From Fimenecus sp964540535 (GTDB lineage Bacteria > Bacillota > Clostridia > Oscillospirales > Acutalibacteraceae), in NCBI GenBank assembly GCA_964540535.1, contig CAZIMO010000001.1, forward strand, positions 239,925-303,924: DNA of 64,000 nt. The letters run 5' to 3'. Shown here in pieces: positions 34,863-44,510 of the stretch. A model generated the notes under the pieces. The model made no database searches. It saw nothing but the letters and a program-made list of their open reading frames with translations, and was not told where the DNA came from. The position numbers and the translations under genes are program-made. How positions within the stretch are numbered: position 1 is the first letter of the stretch; each line of letters begins with the position of its first letter.

Positions 34863-35143
34863 ATATCTTCCACCGTTTCTAACCCTTCCATCGCCTCGGT
34901 CATGATCCGCACCGCCAGGATGAAGCCGTCCCTGAATGCTTCGCATTCGGTCAGTCCCGACAGTTCGTTTTGACAGTCTTTGAACTTGTCGAAAGTTACC
35001 TTTTGCTTCTCGGTGAGCGTTACCGTCAATCCTTCTTCGTTTTTGCACAGTAGCTTTACGAGATGATCCACTCTTGTGCTGCGCTTAATGTACCTTTCGT
35101 GCGGACTGATATTGCCATAATATAAATCTTCAAGTGTTGTCAT
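34859..35143 (-). CDS. DUF6809-like small protein
   Basis: 94 residues. LEDLYYGNISPHERYIKRS near the N terminus and AFRDGFILAVRIMTEAM near the C terminus match the protein encoded at 56169-56468 (EEFYYGNIDSQARS, LDSFIMGFRLGANF) in order and spacing. Such proteins are frequent on mobile elements of gut Firmicutes; function unknown. I choose the ATG at 35143, six bases after GAGGGGGG; another ATG two codons upstream is too close to that site. Overlaps its neighbours on both sides. Confidence 0.65.
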   Translation of the reverse strand: MTTLEDLYYGNISPHERYIKRSTRVDHLVKLLCKNEEGLTVTLTEKQKVTFDKFKDCQNELSGLTECEAFRDGFILAVRIMTEAMEGLETVEDI

Positions 35144-35381
35144 GTACATCCCCCCTCACATAAGAAGAGGACGGCTCGGCATCGGTCATTCCCGATATCG
35201 AGTCGCCCTCGTTTCTCATTTTGTCCGCTGTGATCAGCGCGTGCTTGACAAGTAGCATCTCCACCCAAGTCCGTTCATCATACTCTGCCGGACGGCCATT
35301 GGTGAGATAGTCTGCCATCGCCGCGCTCATCACATCATACTTTTCTCCGCGGTAAACTTGCTCTACTGTTATCCGTGCCAT
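35130..35381 (-). CDS. Hypothetical small acidic protein
   Basis: 83 residues, soluble. MARITVEQVYRGEKYDVMSAAMADYL begins a helical domain (listed in part: ARITVEQVYRGEKYD), with an acidic Ser-rich tail (DAEPSSSY). Start at 35381 has AAAGGAGGTG at ideal spacing. It overlaps the next gene by 14 bases. No function assigned; probably an accessory gene of the element's cargo operon. Confidence 0.6.
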   Translation of the reverse strand: MARITVEQVYRGEKYDVMSAAMADYLTNGRPAEYDERTWVEMLLVKHALITADKMRNEGDSISGMTDAEPSSSYVRGDVHDNT

Positions 35382-35462
35382 TTGTTGCACCTCCTTTACA
35401 GTACACAACAGTACCACAGGGGTTCGCGAAAGTCCAGAGAAAAACAACTTTTTTATGATTCT

Positions 35463-38400
35463 TCACATAAAATATCTGAAATCATACGGCTTATCATATA
35501 TAGCCTCATCCTGCTTTGACATGCGAGATAACACTTTTGCGAAATCAAGTGTTACTGGAAGAATCTTATAAAGACTGTCTCCGCTATTCCAATTCATCTT
35601 TGTTAACATTAGTATTTCCTTTGCCAACACATCAGCATTTGCTTGTCCATAAAACCGCTTAACAAGAACAGGAGAAGGGATTCCTCGTCCGCTCTTATAA
35701 TAGTTTCGATTTCTGCCAGCCAATTCATCACTCATGACGCATCCATGTGTCCACAAGAGAAAACTCTCTTCGTTCAAAGATACAACCGTTCCTCGCTGAA
35801 GAGCAAAACTATACGCATCTGCTTGCGCATAATCTCCGAATCTAACCCCGCGCCAAGAAGAATACTCTTGTATTTGAATCAGTTCTACATCCACACCTTC
35901 AAAAGCCTGAGTTATTCCTATAATCTCATCCTTCATAAACGGAGTTGTTTTATGTATTACAACCCGTCGTATTTTTGATGCAGGACAACAACGATAATAC
36001 TTTTCTCTTAAAGCTGTCATCATCTTTCTAGCTTCATCTTTATCCATGTAAGGATTCTTCTTACCCGCATAAAGAGGATTACTTATTTTTCGTAAAATCA
36101 TCCGCACACCAGTTCCAGTTGAATCAAACAATTGACTGCAACCTATGCAAATCCCCTTCTTTTCAGACTGGGCATATCCAATTCCAATATATACGGTATC
36201 CTCATCTATCGCTTTTGGATGCCAAAGAACGCCTTGTGACTTTGCATATAAGCTAGTAGAAAGTCCCCACAACACTTTGCATGGGTCATACGAGTTTGTT
36301 GAACGCTCCTCAATGAATTGTACAGCAACGCCTTTTTCTGTTGCGTATAATTTTATCGCATCATGCAAATTAAAATCGGGAGAAATATCCGATGATTCGC
36401 GAAAGCGAGAAAAACTCTTTGGAATATAAACAATTAAAACATCGAACTCAAATCTGCGTGTTGCAAAATTATTTATGCCTCGCTTTAGAAAATCAACAAA
36501 TTCACACGCCGGTTTTGCGTTAAAATAGGAACCCGGATAGGTTATACAAAGTTCTGTATTATATTCACTTGGAACAATCAATTCTCTGCGATATATAGTT
36601 GAAAACCCCTCATAATCGGGCAAAAACGCATCTTTTTTAGGATGTGCTTGCATATTTAAGCTATTTAAGTGTTTTAGTATATCGGATAAGGTTTCTTTTG
36701 GCGACAGCACTGCTAACTTTATAGGCGAATGCGTTGTATCTTCCGAAACATACGAACAATCAACGGGACCATATTTCACTAATCCTCGTAATTGATTTAT
36801 TGAACTTTTTTTCTCATCCGAATCAGAAAAACACATAATAGGTTCATCAAAAGAATATGCATTTAGTTCATTCCACTCTTTTCTTCTATTAAGACCACCA
36901 CAACTGGTTGCAGGAGAGTGAAATATGACTGTCATATTCTTATATTCAAAACATAAAGCTCCGTCTTTACGGAATAACCCCTCCCAATATCTAAGTTTCT
37001 CATTATATCCTTGGTTGTATATTGTTGAGATTCGTTGATTAATTTGGTACTGGTAATCTTGTTTAGACAACTTTTCTCCGTTGAGTTTGCTCACATGTAT
37101 AGTGGGCAACAAACATAAATACAGTTGCGGAGAAACATACTCTATCGCAAATTCCACAGCTTCGTATACTAATAATCCCTTTTCATTTTTTTGTGTATTA
37201 GGAAGATAGTAACGATTTTTTGCGTACCGAATAAATCCCTTTGATTTCAAATGTTGCTCAATCAAATCATAAAGCATTCCTAAGTATATTGAATTATGTC
37301 TTCTTAAGATATGCCTTTCTATATCTTCCTCCAAAATCTCCGATTTAATATGATTTGTAAACACCTTTTGCAAGTCATCAACACAATCAAAAGAATATAT
37401 GCGTCCTTTGAATAGTGCGGCAATAATTTTCTCCTTGCCAACACATTCACGCAACTGTTCCCACTTCGTTATATCAGTTTTAAAAATCTTACACTTAGGA
37501 AATTCTGCAATAGAATACGCATTCAATTTTATAAAAGAGCGTATAGATGACTGTGTAAATATCAGTGGTTTTCTCGCATTCATGCGAGCGCGCCATTGCT
37601 CCTCAATCAATGTGCTAGACAAACCTGAGCATTTATAAGTGTCATACAATAAATCATCGAATCCTTCTGTTTCAACGATTTCGGCAATCTTGCCTTTTTC
37701 TCTAGCCTTGAAAATAAGATCCTCAACCCTTTGAGAAACATTTCCGTCCTTTATGACAGTCCAGTACAAACCTTTGGAAAGGAACACTGGATCATTAATG
37801 TTTTCCTCTATGAAATTCATAATTGAATTGTCGTTGCCAGAATAACCTGCGACAACAAGTCCTCTGCCCATCATAGATCGCTTCCAGTATTCATAAATCG
37901 CTTTTTCTAAAGCTTGCAACTCCTCATCTGTATTTTGGAGAGTGTCATATCGAAAATCACCATGTAATTTACATATACAAGGGTGTTGAGGATTAAAATT
38001 TGGAATGCTCCTTGAGTTAGCAGAACTACAAACTAACATATCCTTTTGCGGATCAATAATGTTTGTTGCGGTTTCTACTAAAGAATCGAAGTTTGTAGTC
38101 CATATATTTTTGATTTTATCTTTAGAAATCAACTCGGCAAGACATAAATATCCAAGAGATGGATTTTTATATGCTACCTGCTCATCTATAAATCTCTGTC
38201 TGGCTATTGCAATAGGATAGCATTTCTGAAAATAGTAAGAGTATTCTTTCGGATCATATTTTGGAGGATATGTTCCCTTTTTATCAAAATAATCTTGCAA
38301 CATATCTCTGGTCGATGGCAAATAGAGATCTTTATATTTTTCAACAGAAACACGATTCTCATTGCAATATATCAAACGTTTAAAGTACCAAACAAGATCT

Positions 38401-38522
38401 CCTCCTGAAGGAATTCCTGAATTAATAGAAGCCCCTGCTCCCAAAAAGAAATCTATCTCTCCAGGACTCATAATGCTTATACTTCTTACCAACTGATCTT
38501 TTGTAATCACGTTTCTTACCAC
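35463..38522 (-). CDS. Single-chain SIR2-APAZ-PIWI protein (short Argonaute, SPARSA-like)
   Basis: 1019 residues. N-terminal SIR2 NADase-type domain (residues 1 to about 290): FFLGAGASINSGIPSGG with FLGAGAS at 26-32, TTNFD at 142-146 (catalytic-type Asn144), KLHGD at 185-189 (His187) and VVAGYSGND. The middle part corresponds in position to APAZ. The C-terminal MID-PIWI part shows YIGIGYAQ at 778-785, where active Argonautes have Asp, and ends with RGIPSPVLVKRFYG at 946-959. PIWI therefore looks catalytically dead, as in short prokaryotic Argonautes. In SPARSA systems guide-directed recognition of invading DNA triggers NAD+ depletion by SIR2. Usually the two parts are separate proteins; fusions are known but less common. 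Starts four bases after the deformylase-like gene. Confidence 0.85.
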   Translation of the reverse strand: MVRNVITKDQLVRSISIMSPGEIDFFLGAGASINSGIPSGGDLVWYFKRLIYCNENRVSVEKYKDLYLPSTRDMLQDYFDKKGTYPPKYDPKEYSYYFQKCYPIAIARQRFIDEQVAYKNPSLGYLCLAELISKDKIKNIWTTNFDSLVETATNIIDPQKDMLVCSSANSRSIPNFNPQHPCICKLHGDFRYDTLQNTDEELQALEKAIYEYWKRSMMGRGLVVAGYSGNDNSIMNFIEENINDPVFLSKGLYWTVIKDGNVSQRVEDLIFKAREKGKIAEIVETEGFDDLLYDTYKCSGLSSTLIEEQWRARMNARKPLIFTQSSIRSFIKLNAYSIAEFPKCKIFKTDITKWEQLRECVGKEKIIAALFKGRIYSFDCVDDLQKVFTNHIKSEILEEDIERHILRRHNSIYLGMLYDLIEQHLKSKGFIRYAKNRYYLPNTQKNEKGLLVYEAVEFAIEYVSPQLYLCLLPTIHVSKLNGEKLSKQDYQYQINQRISTIYNQGYNEKLRYWEGLFRKDGALCFEYKNMTVIFHSPATSCGGLNRRKEWNELNAYSFDEPIMCFSDSDEKKSSINQLRGLVKYGPVDCSYVSEDTTHSPIKLAVLSPKETLSDILKHLNSLNMQAHPKKDAFLPDYEGFSTIYRRELIVPSEYNTELCITYPGSYFNAKPACEFVDFLKRGINNFATRRFEFDVLIVYIPKSFSRFRESSDISPDFNLHDAIKLYATEKGVAVQFIEERSTNSYDPCKVLWGLSTSLYAKSQGVLWHPKAIDEDTVYIGIGYAQSEKKGICIGCSQLFDSTGTGVRMILRKISNPLYAGKKNPYMDKDEARKMMTALREKYYRCCPASKIRRVVIHKTTPFMKDEIIGITQAFEGVDVELIQIQEYSSWRGVRFGDYAQADAYSFALQRGTVVSLNEESFLLWTHGCVMSDELAGRNRNYYKSGRGIPSPVLVKRFYGQANADVLAKEILMLTKMNWNSGDSLYKILPVTLDFAKVLSRMSKQDEAIYDKPYDFRYFM

Positions 38523-38526
38523 CTGT

Positions 38527-38952
38527 TTAAATTAATACTCCATCGCAATGATCTACCTCGTGCTGAATAATCTGTGCCGTCCAGCCTGTGTAGGTCTTGA
38601 TGCGAGTTTGCAACCCCAAAGTCTGATACCTGACCTTGATAGATTTATAACGCTTGCAAGGTCTCAGTCCGCCAAGAAGCGACATGCAACCTTCCTCGGC
38701 ATCGTATGCACCATCCTTCTTAATGATTTCGGGATTGAGCATCACCGTATATGTATAAGCTCGTCCACTCTCGTCAAGAAACGCAATAATACGCTTCTTA
38801 ACGCCGATCATATTCGCCGCCATACCGACGCAACTATTCTTGTGCGTTATCATCGTATCAAGCAAGTCTTGTGCAATCTGCAAATCTTCTTTTGTCGCCA
38901 CCTCTGACTTTCCTGCAAGGAATATCGGATCGTGTATTAATTCTTTAATCAT
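38527..38952 (-). CDS. Peptide deformylase-like protein in the defence operon
   Basis: 141 residues. Deformylase motifs: II EEGCMSL (zinc Cys) and III HEVDH (zinc His residues and catalytic Glu). Motif I reads GMAANMIG where canonical deformylases have Gln at the oxyanion position (GxGxAAxQ), so Met replaces it. Short deformylase paralogues with this variant occur in Clostridia, and activity may persist or be altered. The C terminus ends at the DG after HEVDH, shorter than housekeeping deformylases. The ribosome binding site is weak (GTGTGGGC). It sits between the restriction system and the SIR2-PIWI gene, four bases from the latter. Confidence 0.82.
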   Translation of the reverse strand: MIKELIHDPIFLAGKSEVATKEDLQIAQDLLDTMITHKNSCVGMAANMIGVKKRIIAFLDESGRAYTYTVMLNPEIIKKDGAYDAEEGCMSLLGGLRPCKRYKSIKVRYQTLGLQTRIKTYTGWTAQIIQHEVDHCDGVLI

Positions 38953-39027
38953 ATTGCCCACACCAACGTTCATGCAGAGATAAAATATAAACAAACCAGC
39001 ATAACAAGTTTCCTCTGTTTTCTGCTA

Positions 39028-40500
39028 TTACAGCTGCAGTTCTCTTATATCGATTTTTGTATTTTGGAGATAGTGTCGATACATTTTGTTGGCAGGTAAA
39101 AGACGTATCTGAATATCCTGCAATCCCAAATTGCTTAACATAGCAAGAGAGACAACGCCTTTGTGTATTATTTCAGCAGAAGCTGTTGGCATAAGGAAGC
39201 AATTTCGAACAGTATAAATCTGATGTGCTTCAACGAAAGGCTGATATGCCAACTGGTACAGATACTGCTTGGTAATAGATTCGATACCAGGCTGACCATG
39301 TAACTTTTTGTTATGTTCCAATTGGATGTTGTAATACTTGGCGTCGAAAACAACAAACTGGTAATGCCCATCTGCATTTACAATGGAGATAATGTCGGGG
39401 ATGAGTGTATCCTCAGCCTTTTTCACAAATGGTTCACCGTTCGACAAAATCCCAATCCACTGCGGTTTATCAATCAAATCAATGAGTTTCGTATGTCGCA
39501 TATCACGGTATTGCTCTGCCAACGGTACGGGCAGCCGCAGACCACCAATCGGCTTCTGCAACTGGTTGTCCATTACTTCGGCGCAGACTTTCTCCCATAC
39601 CAGGTTGAAGCTGTTTGTGCCGAACATACTGAAGCAATCCAAATCATCCAAGGCGCTGCTGTTGGCGATATACGCGTACAGGGTTTTCAACAGGAGTTGC
39701 TTACGAGTATTAAACTGGATATTGAGTTCTTTGATGATACGATCCAAGATATATTCCTTGTCACCAATGTCCTCGATCTGTACATCGGAAAGGTCGACCC
39801 CCATAATATCGAACAGATCCAGCAGATCGGCGTCTCGCAGTTCTGCCGTGCAACGTGTGAGGATGCACTCATGAAGCTGTTTGAAAAAATCAAAATCGTC
39901 ATTCACACGCTTCATAGTCAGCAGTTCCGGGTAATACGGTCGATTGTTGCTAAGGAGTGTAAATGTTTCGTTGATGGTTTTATCCCAGAGGATATCACCG
40001 GATCCGTTGGACTCAATAATATCCTGCGTGTTGGTGTAGGCACCATATTCAAAATAGTCTTGGAGAAGGAAGAGCATAACGGCGAGCATATTAAATGCAC
40101 TGCTGTCACTCGTATCGTTGTACATACGGATGATCTGTTCTTTGGAATTATATTTTTCCAGAACCTTGAGTACCTGTTTCAACTCCGCTTTCGGCGCTAT
40201 AGCATCAAGTAGATACTTGGGATAGCACTTCAGCACACGCCCCTCAATGGTGATGACCCCTACGAAAGTGAACACATACAGATATTCATTCTCGCCAACT
40301 TCAACATCAGCGATTTCGATGTCCTCATCCACCAGATCGGTAAGGTCTTTTTGGGTATCATTTGCCTTCACAGCTTTTAATACGCCATACTCCTTCAACC
40401 GCTTCAGAATGTGGACAGTCTTCTCCTCGGAGCAATGAAACTCTTTAACCAGATCTTCCTGGGTATAGCGTTTTTGTTCACGCAAGAATACTGAAATCAT
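39028..40500 (-). CDS. LlaJI-type restriction subunit R2 (McrC-like nuclease)
   Basis: 490 residues. N-terminal winged-helix region (residues 1-70), a long helical middle, and a C-terminal PD-(D/E)xK nuclease core: LIPDIISIVNADGHYQFV followed by VFDAKYYN, giving the D...DAK pattern. This matches the McrC-like partner of McrB-type motors in LlaJI systems. It would supply DNA cleavage once the motor subunit has bound its unmethylated site. The start overlaps the R1 stop by four bases (ATGA), so the two are coupled. Confidence 0.88.
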   Translation of the reverse strand: MISVFLREQKRYTQEDLVKEFHCSEEKTVHILKRLKEYGVLKAVKANDTQKDLTDLVDEDIEIADVEVGENEYLYVFTFVGVITIEGRVLKCYPKYLLDAIAPKAELKQVLKVLEKYNSKEQIIRMYNDTSDSSAFNMLAVMLFLLQDYFEYGAYTNTQDIIESNGSGDILWDKTINETFTLLSNNRPYYPELLTMKRVNDDFDFFKQLHECILTRCTAELRDADLLDLFDIMGVDLSDVQIEDIGDKEYILDRIIKELNIQFNTRKQLLLKTLYAYIANSSALDDLDCFSMFGTNSFNLVWEKVCAEVMDNQLQKPIGGLRLPVPLAEQYRDMRHTKLIDLIDKPQWIGILSNGEPFVKKAEDTLIPDIISIVNADGHYQFVVFDAKYYNIQLEHNKKLHGQPGIESITKQYLYQLAYQPFVEAHQIYTVRNCFLMPTASAEIIHKGVVSLAMLSNLGLQDIQIRLLPANKMYRHYLQNTKIDIRELQL

Positions 40501-42641
40501 TCTCCATCATCCTCTGGGACATTATCGATAAACTGGCTGCTGATCGCCTCGCAGAAAATATACACACCCTTGGTGTCAAACTCTCTGCATATCTTGGAAT
40601 ACTGGTTCTTTGCTTTTTCATCACAGCCGCTGAACAGAGTGATACGTTTCTGCTTTGCAGCGTCATCGAACAGATACATAATGACCTTATTCTTAAAAAT
40701 GCGAGTGAAAACGGTGGGGTCGATCATTTCGCCTTCCGGCAGATTCTTCTTTGAAATGAAATACGGTCCCATCAGCTTGTCCTCGTTTACCTTATAGGTG
40801 AGCAATTCGTTGTTGATGGCTTTGCGGAGAGCATTCCACTCAACAATGCGGCGATATTCGCCTTGGCCGAGGATAACCTTTTTACCAACGATTCCGGCTT
40901 CACTGTCATCAATGCCCAGATAGGTGAAATCCCATCTGCGTTTGAAAGCAGTATCCATCGGGAATACACCCTGGTCGGCGCTATTCATGGTAGCCCAGAT
41001 AAACATATTGTCCGGGATGCGGATCTCAGCGTAATTATCCGGGTTTCCACCGAGTTCGTCGGCCAAATACTTCTTTATGTCTTCGGAGGCTTGGATAGGA
41101 TATTCGCTGACCTCATTATCGCCACGGTCAAGCAACTGGAATACATCGCCGAACACCGCTGCAACATTAGCACGGTTGATCTCCTCAATCACAAGCAGGA
41201 ACGGTTTGGGCGCATTGGTTCTGCTGTTCTGGAGGGCTTTCACATAAGTACGCATAAACGGACCGGGAACATAAGAATAAGTAATAGCATCTTTGCCGTC
41301 GCTGTCCTGGCAAGGTACAGGTTTATATGTACCTACAAAATTGGCGTAGGAATAGTCCGGGTGGAAAGTCACGCGTTCATATTCACCGCCATCCGCAAGC
41401 AGAACATCCTTCTCATGGTTCAGCGTGAAACTCTTGCCGGTGCCGGGTGCGCCAAAGAGAATGCGATTACGGGAAAAAGTGCTAATATAGCCAGTTGTAT
41501 AGCAAATTCCTTCAAAAGTCTCTCTCAAAAACAGTTTATACAGTGACAGACAAGCAGGAAGTTCTCCACTTCCTCTGTTCCTGTTGAACTCAGCATAACG
41601 AGTATCTTGTTCCAAGACTGAACGAATCAGTTCGAGTTCCTCGACGGTTTTGATAGCAAAGAACTTTGAACGCGGTGCTATTACATCAGCAAATTCTGTT
41701 GCTGCAGTACGCATAGCACTCAAATATTGGCTTTGTGTGTTTAATGAATAGGGTTCACCGTTGCTCCGTCTGTAATTTGCAAGCCATTCTTTAAATGCTT
41801 CTTCATTATCAACTTCGGTGTTTTCAATATCAACTGCGTCCTCGTGACTGTTAGCAATCATAATTTCGCGCATTGCAGGCAACGGATCAGATATGCCTGA
41901 GTAAACAGTAGGATATTCCTGTGCAAGCAATTCCATAAGGGTATTTGTTGCCTGATTGCACTCTTCGTAATTGAATGACCGATTCCCAAGGTAAATGTCA
42001 GCAAAGAGTTTGATTGCCTCTGCGATTTCTTCCCTAAAAATATCCGCATTTTGAGCCAAGTCGATGATGTCAGCAATTCGCTTTTCAACATCCAATTTGA
42101 AATAACGACCCGTGCGATCCGTTGAATCCTTGCTTACACCTCCGCCGAAAACGCAATCCTTTACAGTAAAAATAACTTCATTCGGCGTCCCGGCTTCCGT
42201 GCTGCATTCGAGCCACATGGATTGAAGCCAGTAGTTACTTGTACTCAAAATAGATAATTGCAGATTATTAGGCATTTTCACACCACAAGTAGGAGGCAGC
42301 ATCATAAATGAAGACACTGCTTTACTCGGAGCTACACGGTCAGTTCCGATGCCAAGTTTCATTGATGTTGAGCCATTACCGCGCGGTTTGATCTCGTACT
42401 TGGTTTTATCGTCATTAATAATAACAGACGATTCCTCACCGGTTGCAGAGTGGAAGATATATCGAAAGACGGCGATGCGTCCATTCAATGTTTCCGGGGA
42501 AGTCAACTGGCCGTTTTCATCGTAGAAACGACCACCTAAAAAAGCCTGTCCGCCTCCGCTGTTTGCATTATATGTGAAGTGAAAATCCGCTTCCTGCCCG
42601 GAGTATGTTGCATAATCGGTTATTTCGTTGAAATAAGACAT
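40497..42641 (-). CDS. LlaJI-type restriction subunit R1 (McrB-like AAA+ GTPase)
   Basis: 714 residues. The N-terminal 380 residues would recognise DNA. The AAA+ motor has Walker A LFGAPGTGKSFTL, Walker B LLVIEEINRANVAAVFGDVF and the McrB signature ATMNSADQGVFPMDTAF followed by KRRWDF. In McrBC and LlaJI this subunit forms a GTP-driven ring that translocates DNA and activates the nuclease. I choose the ATG at 42641, preceded by AGAGGGATT; the frame upstream overlaps the methyltransferase end. Coupled to R2 downstream. Confidence 0.92.
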   Translation of the reverse strand: MSYFNEITDYATYSGQEADFHFTYNANSGGGQAFLGGRFYDENGQLTSPETLNGRIAVFRYIFHSATGEESSVIINDDKTKYEIKPRGNGSTSMKLGIGTDRVAPSKAVSSFMMLPPTCGVKMPNNLQLSILSTSNYWLQSMWLECSTEAGTPNEVIFTVKDCVFGGGVSKDSTDRTGRYFKLDVEKRIADIIDLAQNADIFREEIAEAIKLFADIYLGNRSFNYEECNQATNTLMELLAQEYPTVYSGISDPLPAMREIMIANSHEDAVDIENTEVDNEEAFKEWLANYRRSNGEPYSLNTQSQYLSAMRTAATEFADVIAPRSKFFAIKTVEELELIRSVLEQDTRYAEFNRNRGSGELPACLSLYKLFLRETFEGICYTTGYISTFSRNRILFGAPGTGKSFTLNHEKDVLLADGGEYERVTFHPDYSYANFVGTYKPVPCQDSDGKDAITYSYVPGPFMRTYVKALQNSRTNAPKPFLLVIEEINRANVAAVFGDVFQLLDRGDNEVSEYPIQASEDIKKYLADELGGNPDNYAEIRIPDNMFIWATMNSADQGVFPMDTAFKRRWDFTYLGIDDSEAGIVGKKVILGQGEYRRIVEWNALRKAINNELLTYKVNEDKLMGPYFISKKNLPEGEMIDPTVFTRIFKNKVIMYLFDDAAKQKRITLFSGCDEKAKNQYSKICREFDTKGVYIFCEAISSQFIDNVPEDDGE

Positions 42642-42661
42642 ATAAATCCCTCTTTCTGTTC

Positions 42662-43549
42662 TTATTCGGCATGATACTGCCGTAAGCATTTTGCCACATA
42701 CTTGGCCAGCTCCGGCGGGACAGCATTGCCTATTGCAAGTTCGACATCTGTTTTTGCACCGGGAAAATCAAAAGTATCCGGGAAAGTTTGAATATAGCCG
42801 CGCTCGCGTGTCGTTAAGGCACGAACGCCGTCGCTTATATCAGCCTTATCCGCATGATGCCGTTTGTAGTTTTCCGGGATCGGCCTGTTAATACCACGGA
42901 TTGTTGCAGCGGGTTCGTCTACCGAAAACACAGCCCGCCGATTATAGCTTCTCGGATGCATATAGTAGAACTCTGTGTTTAAGGCGTCTCCAAGGTAGTC
43001 CCGTACAGTCATTTGTTTACTTGACAAATTTGATACAAGCGCCTCATCAAGAAAACCATCTTCTTCTCCGAGTTTTCCGATCATAAAGAACCTTTGACGC
43101 TTTTGAGGTACGCCGCATCTGCTTGCATCCAAAACCCGTGTGGTAATACCATATCCGGCATCTGCCAACATCTGTTTCAGAGCGGTAACAGTTGAAAAGC
43201 GTTCAATGTTATACACATTTTCAAAGACCACCCACATAGGCTTTACCACAGTTACAATTTCCCCGAACTTTATCGTAAGGTTAGCACGCTTTCCTAATTC
43301 GCGCTTGCCTGCTATGGAATAGTCCTGACACGGGGGACCACCTATAATAACATCAGGATGCAAATCAGAAATTTGCTGCGTGATATCGTCTCTGCTCAGA
43401 TCCTTTTTATAAATCGGGTGAGAAAAGTTGGCCTCGTATATATTGATCGCAGCATCCCAATTGTCAAAGGCCGCAACAATATCAAATCCTGCATTTTCAA
43501 AACCCAGAGACATACCACCGCAACCCGCAAATAAATCAATTACTCTCAT
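42662..43549 (-). CDS. C5-cytosine methyltransferase M2 of the LlaJI-type system
   Basis: 295 residues. Motif I DLFAGCGGMSLGFENAGF, catalytic motif IV GGPPCQDYS, motif VI ENV, motif VIII QKRQRFFMIG, motif IX region RALTTRERGYIQTFP and motif X GNAVPPELAKYV. Closely similar in layout to the methyltransferase just upstream (about half the residues look shared), overlapping it by 14 bases. In LlaJI two cytosine methyltransferases each protect one strand of an asymmetric target (GACGC in the lactococcal prototype); the target here is not known. Confidence 0.94.
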   Translation of the reverse strand: MRVIDLFAGCGGMSLGFENAGFDIVAAFDNWDAAINIYEANFSHPIYKKDLSRDDITQQISDLHPDVIIGGPPCQDYSIAGKRELGKRANLTIKFGEIVTVVKPMWVVFENVYNIERFSTVTALKQMLADAGYGITTRVLDASRCGVPQKRQRFFMIGKLGEEDGFLDEALVSNLSSKQMTVRDYLGDALNTEFYYMHPRSYNRRAVFSVDEPAATIRGINRPIPENYKRHHADKADISDGVRALTTRERGYIQTFPDTFDFPGAKTDVELAIGNAVPPELAKYVAKCLRQYHAE

Positions 43550-44468
43550 CGTTATCTCTACTTTCCTCTGACATTATATACCGCATAAGTGCTGATCCAA
43601 CATACTTTGCCAGATTGACAGGCACAGCGTTTCCAATCATAGAGTTAATGTCAGATTTCCCTCCGACAAATTGGAAATCTTCAGGGAATGTTTGAATATA
43701 GCTTCGTTCCTTGGGAGTCAAGCAGCGGACTTGTTCCACAGGAACGGGATCATTGGGGTGTCCCTTGTATCCTTTGGGGATTGGTCGATCAACCGCACGA
43801 ATCGTCATAGACGGTTCGTAAACACTAAACACTCCGCGTCTATTGTAATTCGTCGGGACTCGGAAATAATAGTCAATCCCGAGCGAATCTCCAAGATAGT
43901 CATGAATGCTCATGGGTTTCTGTGCCAAATTGCGACGCAGTTCCTCGTCCAAAAAACCATCTTTGGCACCGAGCATTCCTACAACAAACATTCTTTTCCG
44001 CGTTTGCGGGACACCGCAGTATGCTGCGTCAAGAACCATCTGTGTCAATCCATAGCCTGCTGCACGGAAATTAGAAATAGCTTTACTAAAGGATTTCGTG
44101 TTTTGAATTGTTGCAACATTCTCCATGACAAAATATTTAGGTCGAATGCGACTGACAATTTGCGAATAACAGACTGATAAAATGGCTCTGCCACGACTTT
44201 CATCTTGATAACCTGCGGTGGAAAAATCTTGGCACGGAGGACCACCAATAATTAAATCAGGAGCATACTCCGATATCAATTTAACAGCGCCATCCACATC
44301 CAAAAGATCCTTCTCTATAACGGGATGGTTGAAATTCTTCTCATAGACCTGAATTGCGGCTTTCCAGTTATCAATACCTGCAACGACGTTAAATCCGGCA
44401 GATTCAAAACCAAGGGACACACCACCGCATCCGCAAAACAGATCAACACATTTTATATTTACCAACAT
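43536..44468 (-). CDS. C5-cytosine methyltransferase M1 of the LlaJI-type system
   Basis: 310 residues. Motif I DLFCGCGGVSLGFESAGF, motif IV GGPPCQDFS, ENV, QTRKRMFVVG, the RCLTPKERSYIQTFP region and GNAVPVNLAKYV. Same architecture as M2; the pair probably arose by duplication and then took over opposite strands of an asymmetric site. It follows the HTH gene by 42 bases and is the first enzyme gene of the operon, so modification is made before restriction. Confidence 0.94.
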   Translation of the reverse strand: MLVNIKCVDLFCGCGGVSLGFESAGFNVVAGIDNWKAAIQVYEKNFNHPVIEKDLLDVDGAVKLISEYAPDLIIGGPPCQDFSTAGYQDESRGRAILSVCYSQIVSRIRPKYFVMENVATIQNTKSFSKAISNFRAAGYGLTQMVLDAAYCGVPQTRKRMFVVGMLGAKDGFLDEELRRNLAQKPMSIHDYLGDSLGIDYYFRVPTNYNRRGVFSVYEPSMTIRAVDRPIPKGYKGHPNDPVPVEQVRCLTPKERSYIQTFPEDFQFVGGKSDINSMIGNAVPVNLAKYVGSALMRYIMSEESRDNDESN

Positions 44469-44510
44469 AGTATATATCCTTCCATATGTGTTTTTGCGAA
44501 ATATGTGGGA

